Shown: piece by piece, positions 16,209-25,600 of the stretch
Numbering within the stretch: position 1 is the stretch's first letter
How the letters are laid out: each line of letters begins with the position of its first letter
NCBI RefSeq assembly: GCF_000381265.1
Contig: NZ_KB906269.1
Location: 1 to 64,000, forward strand
DNA: 64,000 nt
Source of the DNA: Curvibacter lanceolatus ATCC 14669
GTDB lineage: Bacteria; Pseudomonadota; Gammaproteobacteria; Burkholderiales; Burkholderiaceae_C
Direction of reading: 5' to 3'
Notes under the pieces: generated by a model
The model's input: only the letters and a program-made list of their open reading frames with translations
The model's database searches: none
What the model was told of the DNA's origin: nothing
Made by a program: the position numbers and the translations under genes

Positions 16209-17159
16209 TCAGACCAAGCCGCGCACCAGCAGCATGGCCAGCGGCAGCGTGATCAGGCCCATGACGGTGGTCACGGCCACGCTGGCGGTGATCAGCTCCT
16301 CGGCCACGCCATAGCGCTGCGAGAACAGGTAGACGTTGGCGCCGATCGGCAGGCCGGCCGTCACCACCATCACCGCCAGAGGAACCCCCTCCAGGCCCAG
16401 CAACCAGCCCAGGGCCAGCACCACGGCCGGGTGCAGCAGGTTCTTCACCCCGGCCATCGCCAGCGCCCCTTTGAGGTGGGTGCCCACCGAGCCATAGGCC
16501 AGGGTCACGCCCACCAGCACCAGTGCAATCGGCCCCATGGCATTGCCCAGCAGCTGCAAGGGCTGGTCGAGCAAGGGCGGAATGCTGAGGCCGGTGCTGC
16601 CGAACAGCAGGCCGGCCATGATGGGCAGGGGGATCGGGTGGATGATGCCTTTGCGCAAGGCCCCGCCCACGGTGGCCCAGACGCTGCGGGCCGGCGCCAC
16701 ACCGCGCCGCGCGTCCTCCCGCTGGGCCGCCAGCTCCAGCACGATGTTGCCGGCGGTCAGCAGCACCAGCGAGTGCAGCGAGATCAGGGTGAACAGGGTC
16801 ACCATGCCGGGCTGCCCATAGGCCAGGCCGATCAGCGGGATGCCAATCATGCCGGTGTTGCTGAAGGTGCCGGCCAGGGCCAGCACCGCCCCGGTGGGGT
16901 TGTAGCCCTTGACCACGATCACCAGCGCATAGACCAGGGCTGCAGCGCCAAAGTACATCGCAATCGGCTTGAAGTCGAGCTGGCCCAGGTGCACCGCACT
17001 CATGGTGCGAAACAGCAAGGCCGGCAGCAGCAGCATGAACACCAGGTTGGACAGGTCACGCACCGCCCCACCCCCGATCCAGCGGCGCCGCCCGGCCACA
17101 TAGCCCGTGAGAATGAACAGGACGACGGGCAGCAGGGCAACAACAACGGGATGGTTCAC
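16209..17159 (-). CDS. AEC-family (auxin efflux carrier-like) transporter
   Basis: Protein of 316 residues with about ten membrane helices in two halves, typical of the AEC/BART family that exports or exchanges small acids such as malate or malonate. Conserved regions include GTFSNTGMIGIPLI in the first half and GLPIGANVYLFSQRYG in the second, each holding the Asn/Gly crossover residues of the family. Substrate unknown. Convergent with pdxH. Confidence 0.85.
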   Translation of the reverse strand: MNHPVVVALLPVVLFILTGYVAGRRRWIGGGAVRDLSNLVFMLLLPALLFRTMSAVHLGQLDFKPIAMYFGAAALVYALVIVVKGYNPTGAVLALAGTFSNTGMIGIPLIGLAYGQPGMVTLFTLISLHSLVLLTAGNIVLELAAQREDARRGVAPARSVWATVGGALRKGIIHPIPLPIMAGLLFGSTGLSIPPLLDQPLQLLGNAMGPIALVLVGVTLAYGSVGTHLKGALAMAGVKNLLHPAVVLALGWLLGLEGVPLAVMVVTAGLPIGANVYLFSQRYGVAEELITASVAVTTVMGLITLPLAMLLVRGLV

Positions 17160-17187
17160 GGCAAGGCGGTCTGAGGGGCCAAAACAC

Positions 17188-17212
17188 AGCGGCCCGCACG
17201 CAGCGGGCCGCT
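17188..17212 (-). terminator. Terminator hairpin after the TonB receptor gene
   Basis: A perfect 10-bp stem AGCGGCCCGC/GCGGGCCGCT with a five-base loop. Reading leftward it is followed by GTGTTTTGG, a short T run. It lies between the TonB receptor stop and the AEC gene. Confidence 0.6.
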
Positions 17213-17272
17213 CTCAAGCTGCTGATTGTCGCCGCTTTGGCTCAGGTTGTCTGACAACCCAAGCCCTGAGGC

Positions 17273-19414
17273 TTAGAAAGCGATCTGCAAGCCGACCTTC
17301 AGGCTGCGCCCCGGCAGCGGGGCCTTGGGGAAGGCCGTGGTGGTCAGGATCGAGGTGGCGCTGTAGGCCAGCTGGTTGGTCAGGTTGTCGAGCCGGGCAT
17401 ACCACAGCATCTGGGTCGTCTGCCCACCCACACGGGCCGTGGTCTTGTAGCTGCCCATGGCGTTCCACAAGGTGTAGGCCGATGTGGCGCGGCTGTCGCT
17501 GGGCACCCGGGCCTGGGCGGCCGAGTGGTCAAAGCCGCCGCGCAGCGACCAGGGGCCGCGTGTCCAGGCCAGCGAGGCACCCAGGCGGGCCGGGGCGATG
17601 CGCGGCAAGGGGTCCAGCGTGTCGGCATTGATGGCGCGCACCAGATCACCGCGCAACAACAGATCCAGGGCGCCGGCGCTGCCGCCGGCCTGCAGGCCGC
17701 CGGGCCCCATCAGGCGCACCGTGGCGTTGCCCTCCAGCCCGGTGAAACGGGCGCGGATGCCGCTGTAGCGGTACTCGGGGTAGGTGGTCAGACTGCTGTC
17801 GCTGGGGTTGCGCTGGCCGTCAGCCGTCAACTGATCGCCGGTGGCCAACAGGCCGATGAAATTGCGAAAGCGCGTCTGGTAGGCATTGACGGAGGCCTTG
17901 TGGGCGCCCTGCTTCCACTGCAGGCCCAGTTCGGCGCTGGTGGAGCGCTCCTTGCCCAGCGAGGAATCCCCCGTTTCCCAGGCCACGGTGGCCATGTGGG
18001 GGCCGTTGGCAAACAGCTCGTAGTCCTTGGGCGCGCGCTCGGTGTAGGCCAGGTTGCCCGTCATCTGCCAGGCGGGGCTCAGCTTGACCAGCGCGCCCAG
18101 GGCGGCGCTGTGCGGGTTGAAGCGGCGCTCGCCAGATTCGAAACGGGCGGTCTCGGCGCTGCCCAGCGAGCGCACGGTCACGCTCTCGGTGCGGGCACCC
18201 GCGCTCAGCTTGCCCCAGGCGGTGGGCAGCTCTTCGTGGATGAACAAGGCCTGGCTGCTGCTGCGGCTCATCGGCGCAAAGGCTTCGTCGCCCAGGGCCG
18301 CAAAACGCCCGGTTTCGGCCTGCAGGCCGATCACACCGTCCAGGCCGGCAAAGCGCTCATGCCGCGCCTCCAACCGGAAGTCGTTGCCCTGGTTGGTGAA
18401 GCGCGTGCCCGCCACCCCCGATTCGTACTCGGTGTGGGCGTAATCAGAATGGCTGAACTGCCCCTTCAGGGATTGGATGAAGGCCACGGGGTAGCGCCAC
18501 TCGCCTTCCAGCGCGTAGCGGTTGCTGCGCATGCCGATGGTCACGTTGTCCTCGGCCACCGTGCCATAGGTGGTCTGGTAGGTGGCGGCCGAGGCGCCCA
18601 GGTAGCCCTTGTCCCAGAACAGGCTGCCGCCGACGGACCCGCCCTGCGCGTCGCTGGCCGAGTTGCAGATGCGGCTGGCCTGGGGGCTGGCCCCGGTCTT
18701 CTCGCAAGGCAGGCTGACTGGCACATTGACATCACCCGTGCGCCGCTTGAAGCCGTCCACATGCAGGGCATAGCGGTCGTTGCCACCTTCCACCATGGCG
18801 GCCGCGCTGCGCTCTTTGTTGCCGCTGGCCAGGCCCAGGTCGACCTTGCCGGTCACGCCGTCCAGGGGCTCACGCGGGATGCGGTTGTCGATCACATTGA
18901 CCACGCCGCCCACGGCGCTGCCGCCGTATTGCAAGGCACCGGGGCCGCGCAGCACCTCGATGCGGTCCACGGTGATGGGCTCCAGGGGCACGGCATGGTC
19001 AAAGCTCAGCGCCGAGGCGTCGACGGTGGCGCCGCCGTTGTTCAGCACCCGGATGCGGTCGCCGTCCAGGCCCCGGATGATGGGGCGGCTGGCGTTGGGG
19101 CCAAAGTAGGTGCTGCTCACGCCAGGCGTGCCGTCCAGGGTCTCGCCCAGGGTGCCGCGGGCGCGCTCGGTCAGATCGTCGCGCTGCAGCACCGTCACGG
19201 GCACGGTCAGCTCGGCAGCACCGAGCGGGTTGCCGGTCACGGTCACTTCACGCAGGCTGGGGCCGCTGGGTGTGGCCTGGGTGGCGGCCTCGGAGCTGGT
19301 CTGGGCCTGGGCCATCGGCACCGAGGCAATCAAGGACAGGCAGGCCAGCTGCAACAGACTGGGGCGGATCGAAGGCAGGCGCGCCAGACGCGCAGCGGGG
19401 GGCAAGGAAGTCAT
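17273..19414 (-). CDS. TonB-dependent receptor, ZnuD-like
   Basis: Outer-membrane receptor of 713 residues. Signal peptide ends at AQA. The plug domain begins LREVTVTGNPLGAAEL and includes SRPIIRGLDGDRIRVLNNGGATVD, SFDHAVPLEPITVDRIEVLRGP and GGSAVGGVVNVIDNRIP, wording very close to ZnuD zinc receptors. The barrel ends in the usual terminal Phe (GLQIAF). A Cys-containing loop (LPCEKTGASP to RICNSAS) may help bind metal. ZnuD-type receptors take up zinc with TonB energy when Zur is derepressed, but no clear Zur site was found. The ATG at 19414 gives a proper signal peptide. Preceded by a DUF2946-like gene. Confidence 0.88.
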   Translation of the reverse strand: MTSLPPAARLARLPSIRPSLLQLACLSLIASVPMAQAQTSSEAATQATPSGPSLREVTVTGNPLGAAELTVPVTVLQRDDLTERARGTLGETLDGTPGVSSTYFGPNASRPIIRGLDGDRIRVLNNGGATVDASALSFDHAVPLEPITVDRIEVLRGPGALQYGGSAVGGVVNVIDNRIPREPLDGVTGKVDLGLASGNKERSAAAMVEGGNDRYALHVDGFKRRTGDVNVPVSLPCEKTGASPQASRICNSASDAQGGSVGGSLFWDKGYLGASAATYQTTYGTVAEDNVTIGMRSNRYALEGEWRYPVAFIQSLKGQFSHSDYAHTEYESGVAGTRFTNQGNDFRLEARHERFAGLDGVIGLQAETGRFAALGDEAFAPMSRSSSQALFIHEELPTAWGKLSAGARTESVTVRSLGSAETARFESGERRFNPHSAALGALVKLSPAWQMTGNLAYTERAPKDYELFANGPHMATVAWETGDSSLGKERSTSAELGLQWKQGAHKASVNAYQTRFRNFIGLLATGDQLTADGQRNPSDSSLTTYPEYRYSGIRARFTGLEGNATVRLMGPGGLQAGGSAGALDLLLRGDLVRAINADTLDPLPRIAPARLGASLAWTRGPWSLRGGFDHSAAQARVPSDSRATSAYTLWNAMGSYKTTARVGGQTTQMLWYARLDNLTNQLAYSATSILTTTAFPKAPLPGRSLKVGLQIAF

Positions 19415-19448
19415 GGGAAATCTCGTTGAAACAGGGTCGAACACACGC

Positions 19449-19471
19449 TGCGTCGCCCATCAGGCGACGCA
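19449..19471. other. Hairpin between the DUF2946-like gene and the TonB receptor gene
   Basis: TGCGTCGCC/GGCGACGCA forms a perfect 9-bp stem with a five-base loop in the 96-bp gap. There is no T run, so it is more likely a transcript-stabilising or processing element that sets different levels of the two gene products. Confidence 0.5.
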
Positions 19472-19510
19472 ACGCCGGACAGCCAGACAGGCGGCCCGAT
19501 CAGGCAGTCA

Positions 19511-19966
19511 TCAACGAGAAAATGGAGGCGCCCTGGCCTGGCAAGGGGCGGCGGTGGCGGCCACCAGGGTGGCATCGAGCCACCAGGGCATGAAATGGCT
19601 CAGCGCCGGGCCCAGATCGGCCACGGTGAGCGCCTGGGGTGGGCCGTCGTGGCCCAGTTGGTCGTACACCAGGCAGTCCGCATCGCTGCTGTGATGTGAA
19701 AACAGTCGATCCAGCCAACGCTCGGCACTGACCTGGGCCGAGTACGCAGAAGCGGCTTCAAGCGCCGGTGAGGCCGAGGCCGGCACAGCCCCTGCGCGCC
19801 AGGCGGGGTGGTGAATCCGGTGCATCTGCCCCAACACCGGGGCCAGCACCAAGACCAGCAGCAAGGCGGCCCACCCCAGGCGCAGGCCTGTGACGGGCAA
19901 CACCCTGCCCCACCAGGCGGCAAAGCCGGGCGCAGTCAAGGTCTTCATGGCGGATCGGGCGGACAT
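19511..19966 (-). CDS. DUF2946-like small envelope protein
   Basis: Protein of 151 residues. After a membrane segment (LGWAALLLVLVLAPVLG) comes a His-rich stretch (MHRIHHPAWR), a central SHHSSDADCLVYDQLGH segment, and a second hydrophobic helix, ending in ARAPPFSR. The C-terminal ARxPP ending and the His/Cys composition are typical of DUF2946 proteins that accompany TonB metal receptors. The exact function of the family is not known; a metal-handling role is inferred from its neighbour. The start is uncertain (ATG at 19966 or 19948), since neither has a good ribosome site. Confidence 0.75.
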   Translation of the reverse strand: MSARSAMKTLTAPGFAAWWGRVLPVTGLRLGWAALLLVLVLAPVLGQMHRIHHPAWRAGAVPASASPALEAASAYSAQVSAERWLDRLFSHHSSDADCLVYDQLGHDGPPQALTVADLGPALSHFMPWWLDATLVAATAAPCQARAPPFSR

Positions 19967-20048
19967 CGTGAAAGGCGGGAGCGGCCTACAACAGGCTCAA
20001 ACCAAGATTGTGTAATCGCTGTGACTCAGGATTGTGACAAAAACCCGC

Positions 20049-20585
20049 TCAATCTTTCAGAAACCGGGCAAAGGTTTTCTGGAACTTGGCCACTTTGGGC
20101 CCCACCACAAACGCGCAGTAGCCCTGGCCAGGGTGCTGCTCGAAGTAGTCCTGGTGGTAATCCTCGGCCGGCCAGTAGTTGTCCAGCAACGCCAGCTCCG
20201 TGACCACGGGCTGGGGCCAGGTGCCGCTGGCGTTCACCGCGGCCACAAAGGCCTGGGCCTGGGCCAGTTGGGCGGCATCCTCGGCGTAGATGCCGCTGCG
20301 GTACTGGGTGCCCACATCGTTGCCCTGGCGGTTGAGTGTGGTGGGGTCGTGGATCGAGAAAAAGACCTGCAGGATCTCGTCGAGCGAGATCATCGCCGGA
20401 TCGAAGCGCAGGCGCACCACCTCCGCATGCCCCGTGCTGCCGCTGCACACCTGCTCGTAGCTGGGCTGGACCACCTGGCCATTGCAGTAGCCCGACTCCA
20501 CATCCAGCACGCCGCGCACGCGCACATACACGGCCTCGGTGCACCAGAAGCAGCCGCCACCCAGGGTGATGGTCTCGATCGTCAT
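20049..20585 (-). CDS. msrA: Peptide methionine sulfoxide reductase A
   Basis: Protein of 178 residues. Reduces the S-form of methionine sulfoxide in proteins. The catalytic motif GGCFWC is at residues 10-15; the family blocks GVLDVESGYCNGQ, YEQVCSGSTGHAEVVRLRFDP and NRQGNDVGTQYRSGIY follow. The ATG at 20585 has AAGGTGG five bases upstream; a longer upstream frame is not coding. Confidence 0.95.
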   Translation of the reverse strand: MTIETITLGGGCFWCTEAVYVRVRGVLDVESGYCNGQVVQPSYEQVCSGSTGHAEVVRLRFDPAMISLDEILQVFFSIHDPTTLNRQGNDVGTQYRSGIYAEDAAQLAQAQAFVAAVNASGTWPQPVVTELALLDNYWPAEDYHQDYFEQHPGQGYCAFVVGPKVAKFQKTFARFLKD

Positions 20586-20694
20586 GTTTTCCACCTTTTT
20601 TTGCACAACAACACAGACCGGCAATGTAGCCTGAGCCCAATGGGCACGCTGGCCCGGGGTCATCGGCCGCACGGGTTCAGTGTGGCCTGCTGGC

Positions 20695-20738
20695 TTGACG
20701 CGCGGCAAATGCGAACGTTACATTACTAACCAATCAGT
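20695..20738 (+). promoter_or_regulatory. Promoter and TetR-type operator of the efflux regulator
   Basis: TTGACG and TTACAT are spaced 17 bp apart and form a plausible sigma-70 promoter for the tetR gene. Directly downstream lies the dyad ACTAA-CCAA-TCAGT (20725-20738), covering the expected start point. The ACTRA-N4-TYAGT form is common among TetR/AcrR efflux regulators, so autorepression is likely. Confidence 0.55.
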
Positions 20739-20750
20739 CATTAGCCGCCC

Positions 20751-21446
20751 ATGCCCCTGCCCAAATTCAAGCTCTGCTCTGCCGGCGACAGCCACAGCAA
20801 GCGCGAGCGCCGCAAGGAAGCCCGACCCGGTGAGTTGCTTGAAGCAGCGCTCGACCTGTTCGTGGAAAAAGGCTTTGCCGCCACCCGGGCGGAAGAGGTG
20901 GCGGCACGCGCCGGGGTGTCCAAGGGCACGCTGTTTCTGTACTTTGGCAGCAAGGAAGAGCTTTTCAAGGCCGTGGTGCGCGAGAACATCTCGGGCCGCT
21001 TCACCGAATGGGAGGGCGAGTTGAACACCTTCACCGGCACCAGCGCCGAACTGATGGCCTATGCCATGCGCAGCTGGTGGGAGCGGGTGGGCATGACCAA
21101 GGCCTCGGGCATCACCAAGCTGATGATGAGCGAGGCGCGCAATTTCCCCGAGATCGCCGAGTTCTACCAGCAAGAAGTGATCCTGCCGGGTCGCCAGCTG
21201 ATCCGGCGCATCCTGGAGCGTGGCGTGGCCCGTGGCGAGTTCCGACCGCTGGACATGGACCACGCGGTGTACTGCGTGATGGCCCCCATGATCTTCCTGA
21301 TGATGTGGCGCCACTCGGTCGGTGCCTGCGCCCCCACCGACTTCGAAATGTCCCCCGAGCGCTTCATCGACCAGCAGATCGACCTCTTGGTCGATGGCCT
21401 GCAGACACGCGCCCCGGGCGCAGCCCCCTCTTCCCCCGCACCATAA
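20751..21446 (+). CDS. TetR/AcrR-family regulator of the RND pump
   Basis: Protein of 231 residues. The N-terminal TetR helix-turn-helix is at about residues 25-75: LLEAALDLFVEKGFAATRAEEVAARAGVSKGTLFLYFGSKEELF. The C-terminal domain would bind an inducer. It lies 17 bp before the adaptor gene on the same strand, so it probably represses its own transcript and the pump genes. The putative operator overlaps the promoter just upstream. Confidence 0.9.
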   Translation: MPLPKFKLCSAGDSHSKRERRKEARPGELLEAALDLFVEKGFAATRAEEVAARAGVSKGTLFLYFGSKEELFKAVVRENISGRFTEWEGELNTFTGTSAELMAYAMRSWWERVGMTKASGITKLMMSEARNFPEIAEFYQQEVILPGRQLIRRILERGVARGEFRPLDMDHAVYCVMAPMIFLMMWRHSVGACAPTDFEMSPERFIDQQIDLLVDGLQTRAPGAAPSSPAP

Positions 21447-21463
21447 GAAACAACGAGACAAAG

Positions 21464-22690
21464 ATGACGCAAACGCAAGCGCCCTCCGGGAAACGCCGGT
21501 GGATCAAATGGGCCGTGCTGGCCCTGGTCGTGCTGGCCCTGGGCTTCAGCGTGCTGCGGGCCCTGTCGGCGCGCAAGGCCCAACAGGCGGCCGTGGCCGA
21601 GGCCAGCCAGCGGGCGCAACCCGTGATCGAACTGGCGCCCACCGACCTGGTGGCCGCCAAGGTGCAGAGCCTGAGCCAGGGCCTGCCGGTGTCGGGCAGC
21701 TTGCGGGCGGTGAATTCGGCCTTCATCCGCACCCGGGTGCCGGGCGAATTGCAGCAACTGACCGTGCGCGAGGGCGACAGCGTCCAGGCCGGCCAGGTGC
21801 TGGCCCGCATCGAGGTGACCGAGTTCCAGTTCCGCCTGCGCCAGACCCAGGACCAGGCTGACTCGGCCAAGGCCCAGATCGACATCGCCCAGCGCCAGTA
21901 CGACAACAACAAGGCCCTGGTGGCCCAGGGTTTCATATCGCAGACCGCGCTGGACACCTCGCTGGCCACGCTGAACTCAGCCATCTCCACCTACAAGGCC
22001 GCGCAGGCCGCCGTCGAAGTCACCCGCAAGACCTTCGAAGACACCGTGCTCAAGGCCCCCATCAGCGGCCAGGTGGCACAGCGCCTGGCCCAGCCCGGCG
22101 AGCGCCTGCCAGTGGACAGCAAGGTGCTGGAGATCGTCGATCTGAGCCGGCTGGAGCTGGAAGCCACCTTCAGCCCGGCCGATTCGCTGAGCTTGAAAGT
22201 GGGCCAACGGGCCCGCCTGAGCATCGAGCAGAACGGCCAAGGCAGCGCCACCGTGGGCGCCACCGTCTCGCGCATCAACCCCAGCGCCCAAGCGGGCAGC
22301 CGCAGTGTGCTGGCCTACCTGACGCTGGACACCCCCGGCAGCGCCGGCCCGGTGCTGCGCCAGGGCCTGTTTGCCCAGGGCATGCTCGACACCGTGCGCG
22401 TGAACGGACTGGCCGTGCCGTTGTCGGCCGTGCGCACCGACAAACCCAAGCCCTATGTGCAAACCGTGCAGCAGGGCCAGGTCAAGCACCTGGCCGTGAC
22501 GCCGGGCCTCCGCGGCGAAGTAGGTCAGGACCTCTGGGTGGCCGTGCCCGACCTGCCCGAAGGCACCCAGGTGCTGCGCGGCGAACTGGGGCCGCTGCGC
22601 GAGGGCACGGCGGTGCGCCTGACGACATCGCCTGCACCTGCCGCCACCTCGGCCCCACCCGCCACTGCGGCTGCGGCTGCACGGAACTGA
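21464..22690 (+). CDS. RND efflux periplasmic adaptor (MFP)
   Basis: Protein of 408 residues with an N-terminal membrane anchor (WAVLALVVLALGFSVL). The lipoyl half-motif VREGDSVQAGQVLARIE is followed by a helical hairpin (about 130-190), the second lipoyl half LKAPISGQVAQRLAQPGERLPV and beta-barrel and membrane-proximal parts. It bridges the inner-membrane pump and the outer-membrane channel. The C-terminus is Ala/Pro-rich. The pump gene starts six bases after the stop. Confidence 0.9.
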   Translation: MTQTQAPSGKRRWIKWAVLALVVLALGFSVLRALSARKAQQAAVAEASQRAQPVIELAPTDLVAAKVQSLSQGLPVSGSLRAVNSAFIRTRVPGELQQLTVREGDSVQAGQVLARIEVTEFQFRLRQTQDQADSAKAQIDIAQRQYDNNKALVAQGFISQTALDTSLATLNSAISTYKAAQAAVEVTRKTFEDTVLKAPISGQVAQRLAQPGERLPVDSKVLEIVDLSRLELEATFSPADSLSLKVGQRARLSIEQNGQGSATVGATVSRINPSAQAGSRSVLAYLTLDTPGSAGPVLRQGLFAQGMLDTVRVNGLAVPLSAVRTDKPKPYVQTVQQGQVKHLAVTPGLRGEVGQDLWVAVPDLPEGTQVLRGELGPLREGTAVRLTTSPAPAATSAPPATAAAAARN

Positions 22691-22696
22691 AGCGCC

Positions 22697-25600
22697 ATGT
22701 GGTTCACCCGCGTCAGCCTGAAAAACCCCGTCTTCGCCACCATGGTGATGCTCGCCATCGTGGTGCTGGGCCTGTTCTCGTACCAGCGCCTGCAGGTCGA
22801 TCAGTTCCCCAACATCGACTTTCCGGTGGTGGTGGTCACCACCGAATACCCGGGCGCCTCGCCTGAGATCGTCGAGAGCGAGGTCACCAAGAAGGTCGAA
22901 GAAGGCGTCAACTCAATCGCCGGCATCAACAACCTCACCTCGCGCACCTACCTGGGCCAGTCGGTGGTGATCATCGAGTTCCAGTTGCAGATCGATGGCC
23001 GCAAGGCGGCTGAAGACGTGCGCGAAAAAGTGGCCTCGATCCGGCCCAACTTCCGCACCGAGGTCAAGGAGCCGCGCGTGCTGCGCTTCGACCCGGCCAG
23101 CAAGGCGGTCTGGTCGCTGGCGGTGCTGCCCGAGGCCACTGCAGGCGGCGGCCAGGGCATGAGCCCGGTCGAGCTCACCAACTGGGCCGACCAGGTGCTC
23201 AAGAAGCGGCTGGAGAACGTGCGCGGCGTGGGCTCGGTGTCTCTGGTGGGCGGCACCAAGCGCGAGATCAACATCTACCTGAACCCGGCGGCGATGGAGT
23301 CCTTCGGCGTCACGGCCGATCAGGTGGCCACCGCCGTGCGCAACGAGGCGCAGGACCTGCCCGTGGGTTCGGTGCGCTCGCTGGCCCAGGAGCGGGTGGT
23401 GCAGATCGACGCCCGCATGCAGCGCCCCGAGGATTTCGGGCGCCTGATCGTGGCGCGGCGCGGCGGCAGCCCGGTGCGGCTCGAACAGGTGGCCCGCGTG
23501 GCCGACGGCGCCCAGGAGCTGGACAGCCTGGCGCTGTACAACGGCCAGCGCACCCTGCTGCTGTCGGTGCAGAAGGCGCAGGACGAAAACACCATCCAGG
23601 TGGTCGACGGCCTGTACAAGGCGATCGATGAGATGAAGGGCCAACTGCCACCGGGGCTCAGCCTGCAGCCCATCCTGGACGGCTCGCGCCCGATCCGCGT
23701 GGCGGTGGACAACGTGCGCCGCACCCTGATCGAAGGCGCGGTGCTGACCGTGCTGATCGTGTTCCTGTTCCTGAACTCCTGGCGCTCCACGCTGATCACC
23801 GGCCTGACGCTGCCCATTGCGCTGATCGGCACCTTTTTGTTCATGAACCTGTTCGGCTTCACCATCAACATGATCACGCTGATGGCGCTGTCGCTGTGCG
23901 TGGGCCTGCTGATCGACGACGCCATCGTGGTGCGCGAGAACATCGTGCGCCACGTGCAGATGGGCAAGACGGCCTTCCAGGCCTCGCTCGACGGAACACA
24001 GGAGATCGGCCTGGCGGTGCTGGCCACCACCTTGTCGATCGTGGCGGTGTTCCTGCCCATCGGGTTCATGGAAGGCATCATCGGCAAGTTCTTCCACGAG
24101 TTCGGCATCACCATCGTCGCCGCCGTGATGATCTCGATGTTCGTCAGCTTCACGCTCGACCCGATGCTGTCCTCCATCTGGCACGACCCCAGCATCCACG
24201 CCCATGGCGAGCGACACGCCCCGGTCACCCTGTACGACAAGACCATCGGCCGCGTCACCGGCGCGTTTGATGATGCCACCGAGTGGCTGGCCGAGGGCTA
24301 CCAGACCCTGCTGCGCTGGTCGCTGGGGCACCGGCTGGCCACCCTGCTGCTGGCGCTGGCCATCTTCGTGCTGAGCGTGGTCATGGTGCCGCTGCTGGGT
24401 ACCGAGTTCGTGCCCAAGGCCGACTTCTCCGAGACCACCATCAATTTCTACACCCCGGTGGGCTCGTCGCTGGAGGCCACCGAGGCCAAGGCACGCCAGG
24501 TCGAGGCCATCGTGCGCGAGGCGCCCGAGGTGCGCTACACCCTGGCCACCATCAACACCGGCACCGCCCAGGGCAAGATGTACGCCAGCCTGTACGTGCG
24601 CCTGGTGGACCGCAAGCAGCGCAGCCGCAGCGTGGACCAGATGTCGGCCGCACTGCGCGAACGCCTGCGCCAGGTGCCGGGCATCACGGTCACCCACGTG
24701 GGCCTGCTGGACTCAGTAGGCGGCAGCAAACAGGTCGAGTTCTCGCTGCAAGGCCCGGACCAGACCGAGCTGGAGCGCCTCAGCCGCCTGGTGATGGACA
24801 AGGTGCGGGGCATCCCGGGCCTGGTCGACCTCGACTCCAGCGTGAAAGACCCCGCCCCCCAGATCTCGGTGCAGCTGCGGCGCGACGCAGCCTCCGACCT
24901 GGGCCTGAGCGTGGGCCAAGTGGGCCAGTCGCTGCGCCTGCTGGTGGCCGGCGAGACCGAGGGCACCTGGCGGGCGCCCGACGACCAGACCTACGACATC
25001 AACGTGCGCCTGGCCCCCGATGCCCGCAACAGCCCGCAAGATCTGGAGCGCCTGCCCTTTGCCCTGGCCACCGCGGCCGATGGCAGCACGCGGGTCGTGC
25101 GCCTGAACCAGGTGGCCCAGGTGCGCGACTCGACCGGCAGCAACCAGATCAACCGGCGTGACCTGACGCGCGAGGTGGCGATCAATGCCAACGTCTACGG
25201 TCGCTCGGCCGGCGAGGTGTCGGCCGACATCCAGAAGTCCATGCAGGGCGTGCAATTGCCGCCGGGTTACCGCTATGCCTTCAGCGGCTCGACCAAGAGC
25301 ATGGCCGAGTCCTTCGGCTACGCCGTGTCGGCCCTGGCGATGGCGGTCATCTTCATCTACATGATCCTGGCCAGCCAGTTCAAGAGCTTTCTGCAGCCCC
25401 TGGCGCTGATGACCTCCCTGCCGTTGACCCTGATCGGCGTGGTGCTGGCCCTGCTGATGTTCGGCTCGACCCTGTCGATGTTCTCCATCATCGGTGTGGT
25501 GATGCTGATGGGCCTGGTCACCAAGAATGCAATCTTGCTGGTCGACTTTGCCATCCGCGCCCGCGAAGGCGGCCTGGATGCGCAGGGCCAGTCCGTGGCC

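Noticed and set aside
17245-17259. Dyad GGTTGTC-T-GACAACC after the TonB receptor stop
   Set aside because: The one-base spacer is too tight for a hairpin, no T run follows, and the nearby 17188-17212 stem is a better terminator. No regulator role could be argued.
17525-19429. 634-codon plus-strand open frame
   Set aside because: Entirely antisense to the TonB receptor gene, with low-complexity His/Gln/Gly-rich translation typical of a shadow frame.
19966-20048. Possible Zur box between the DUF2946-like gene and msrA
   Set aside because: The repeated GATTGTG words are direct, not inverted, and do not fit the symmetric AT-rich Zur consensus.
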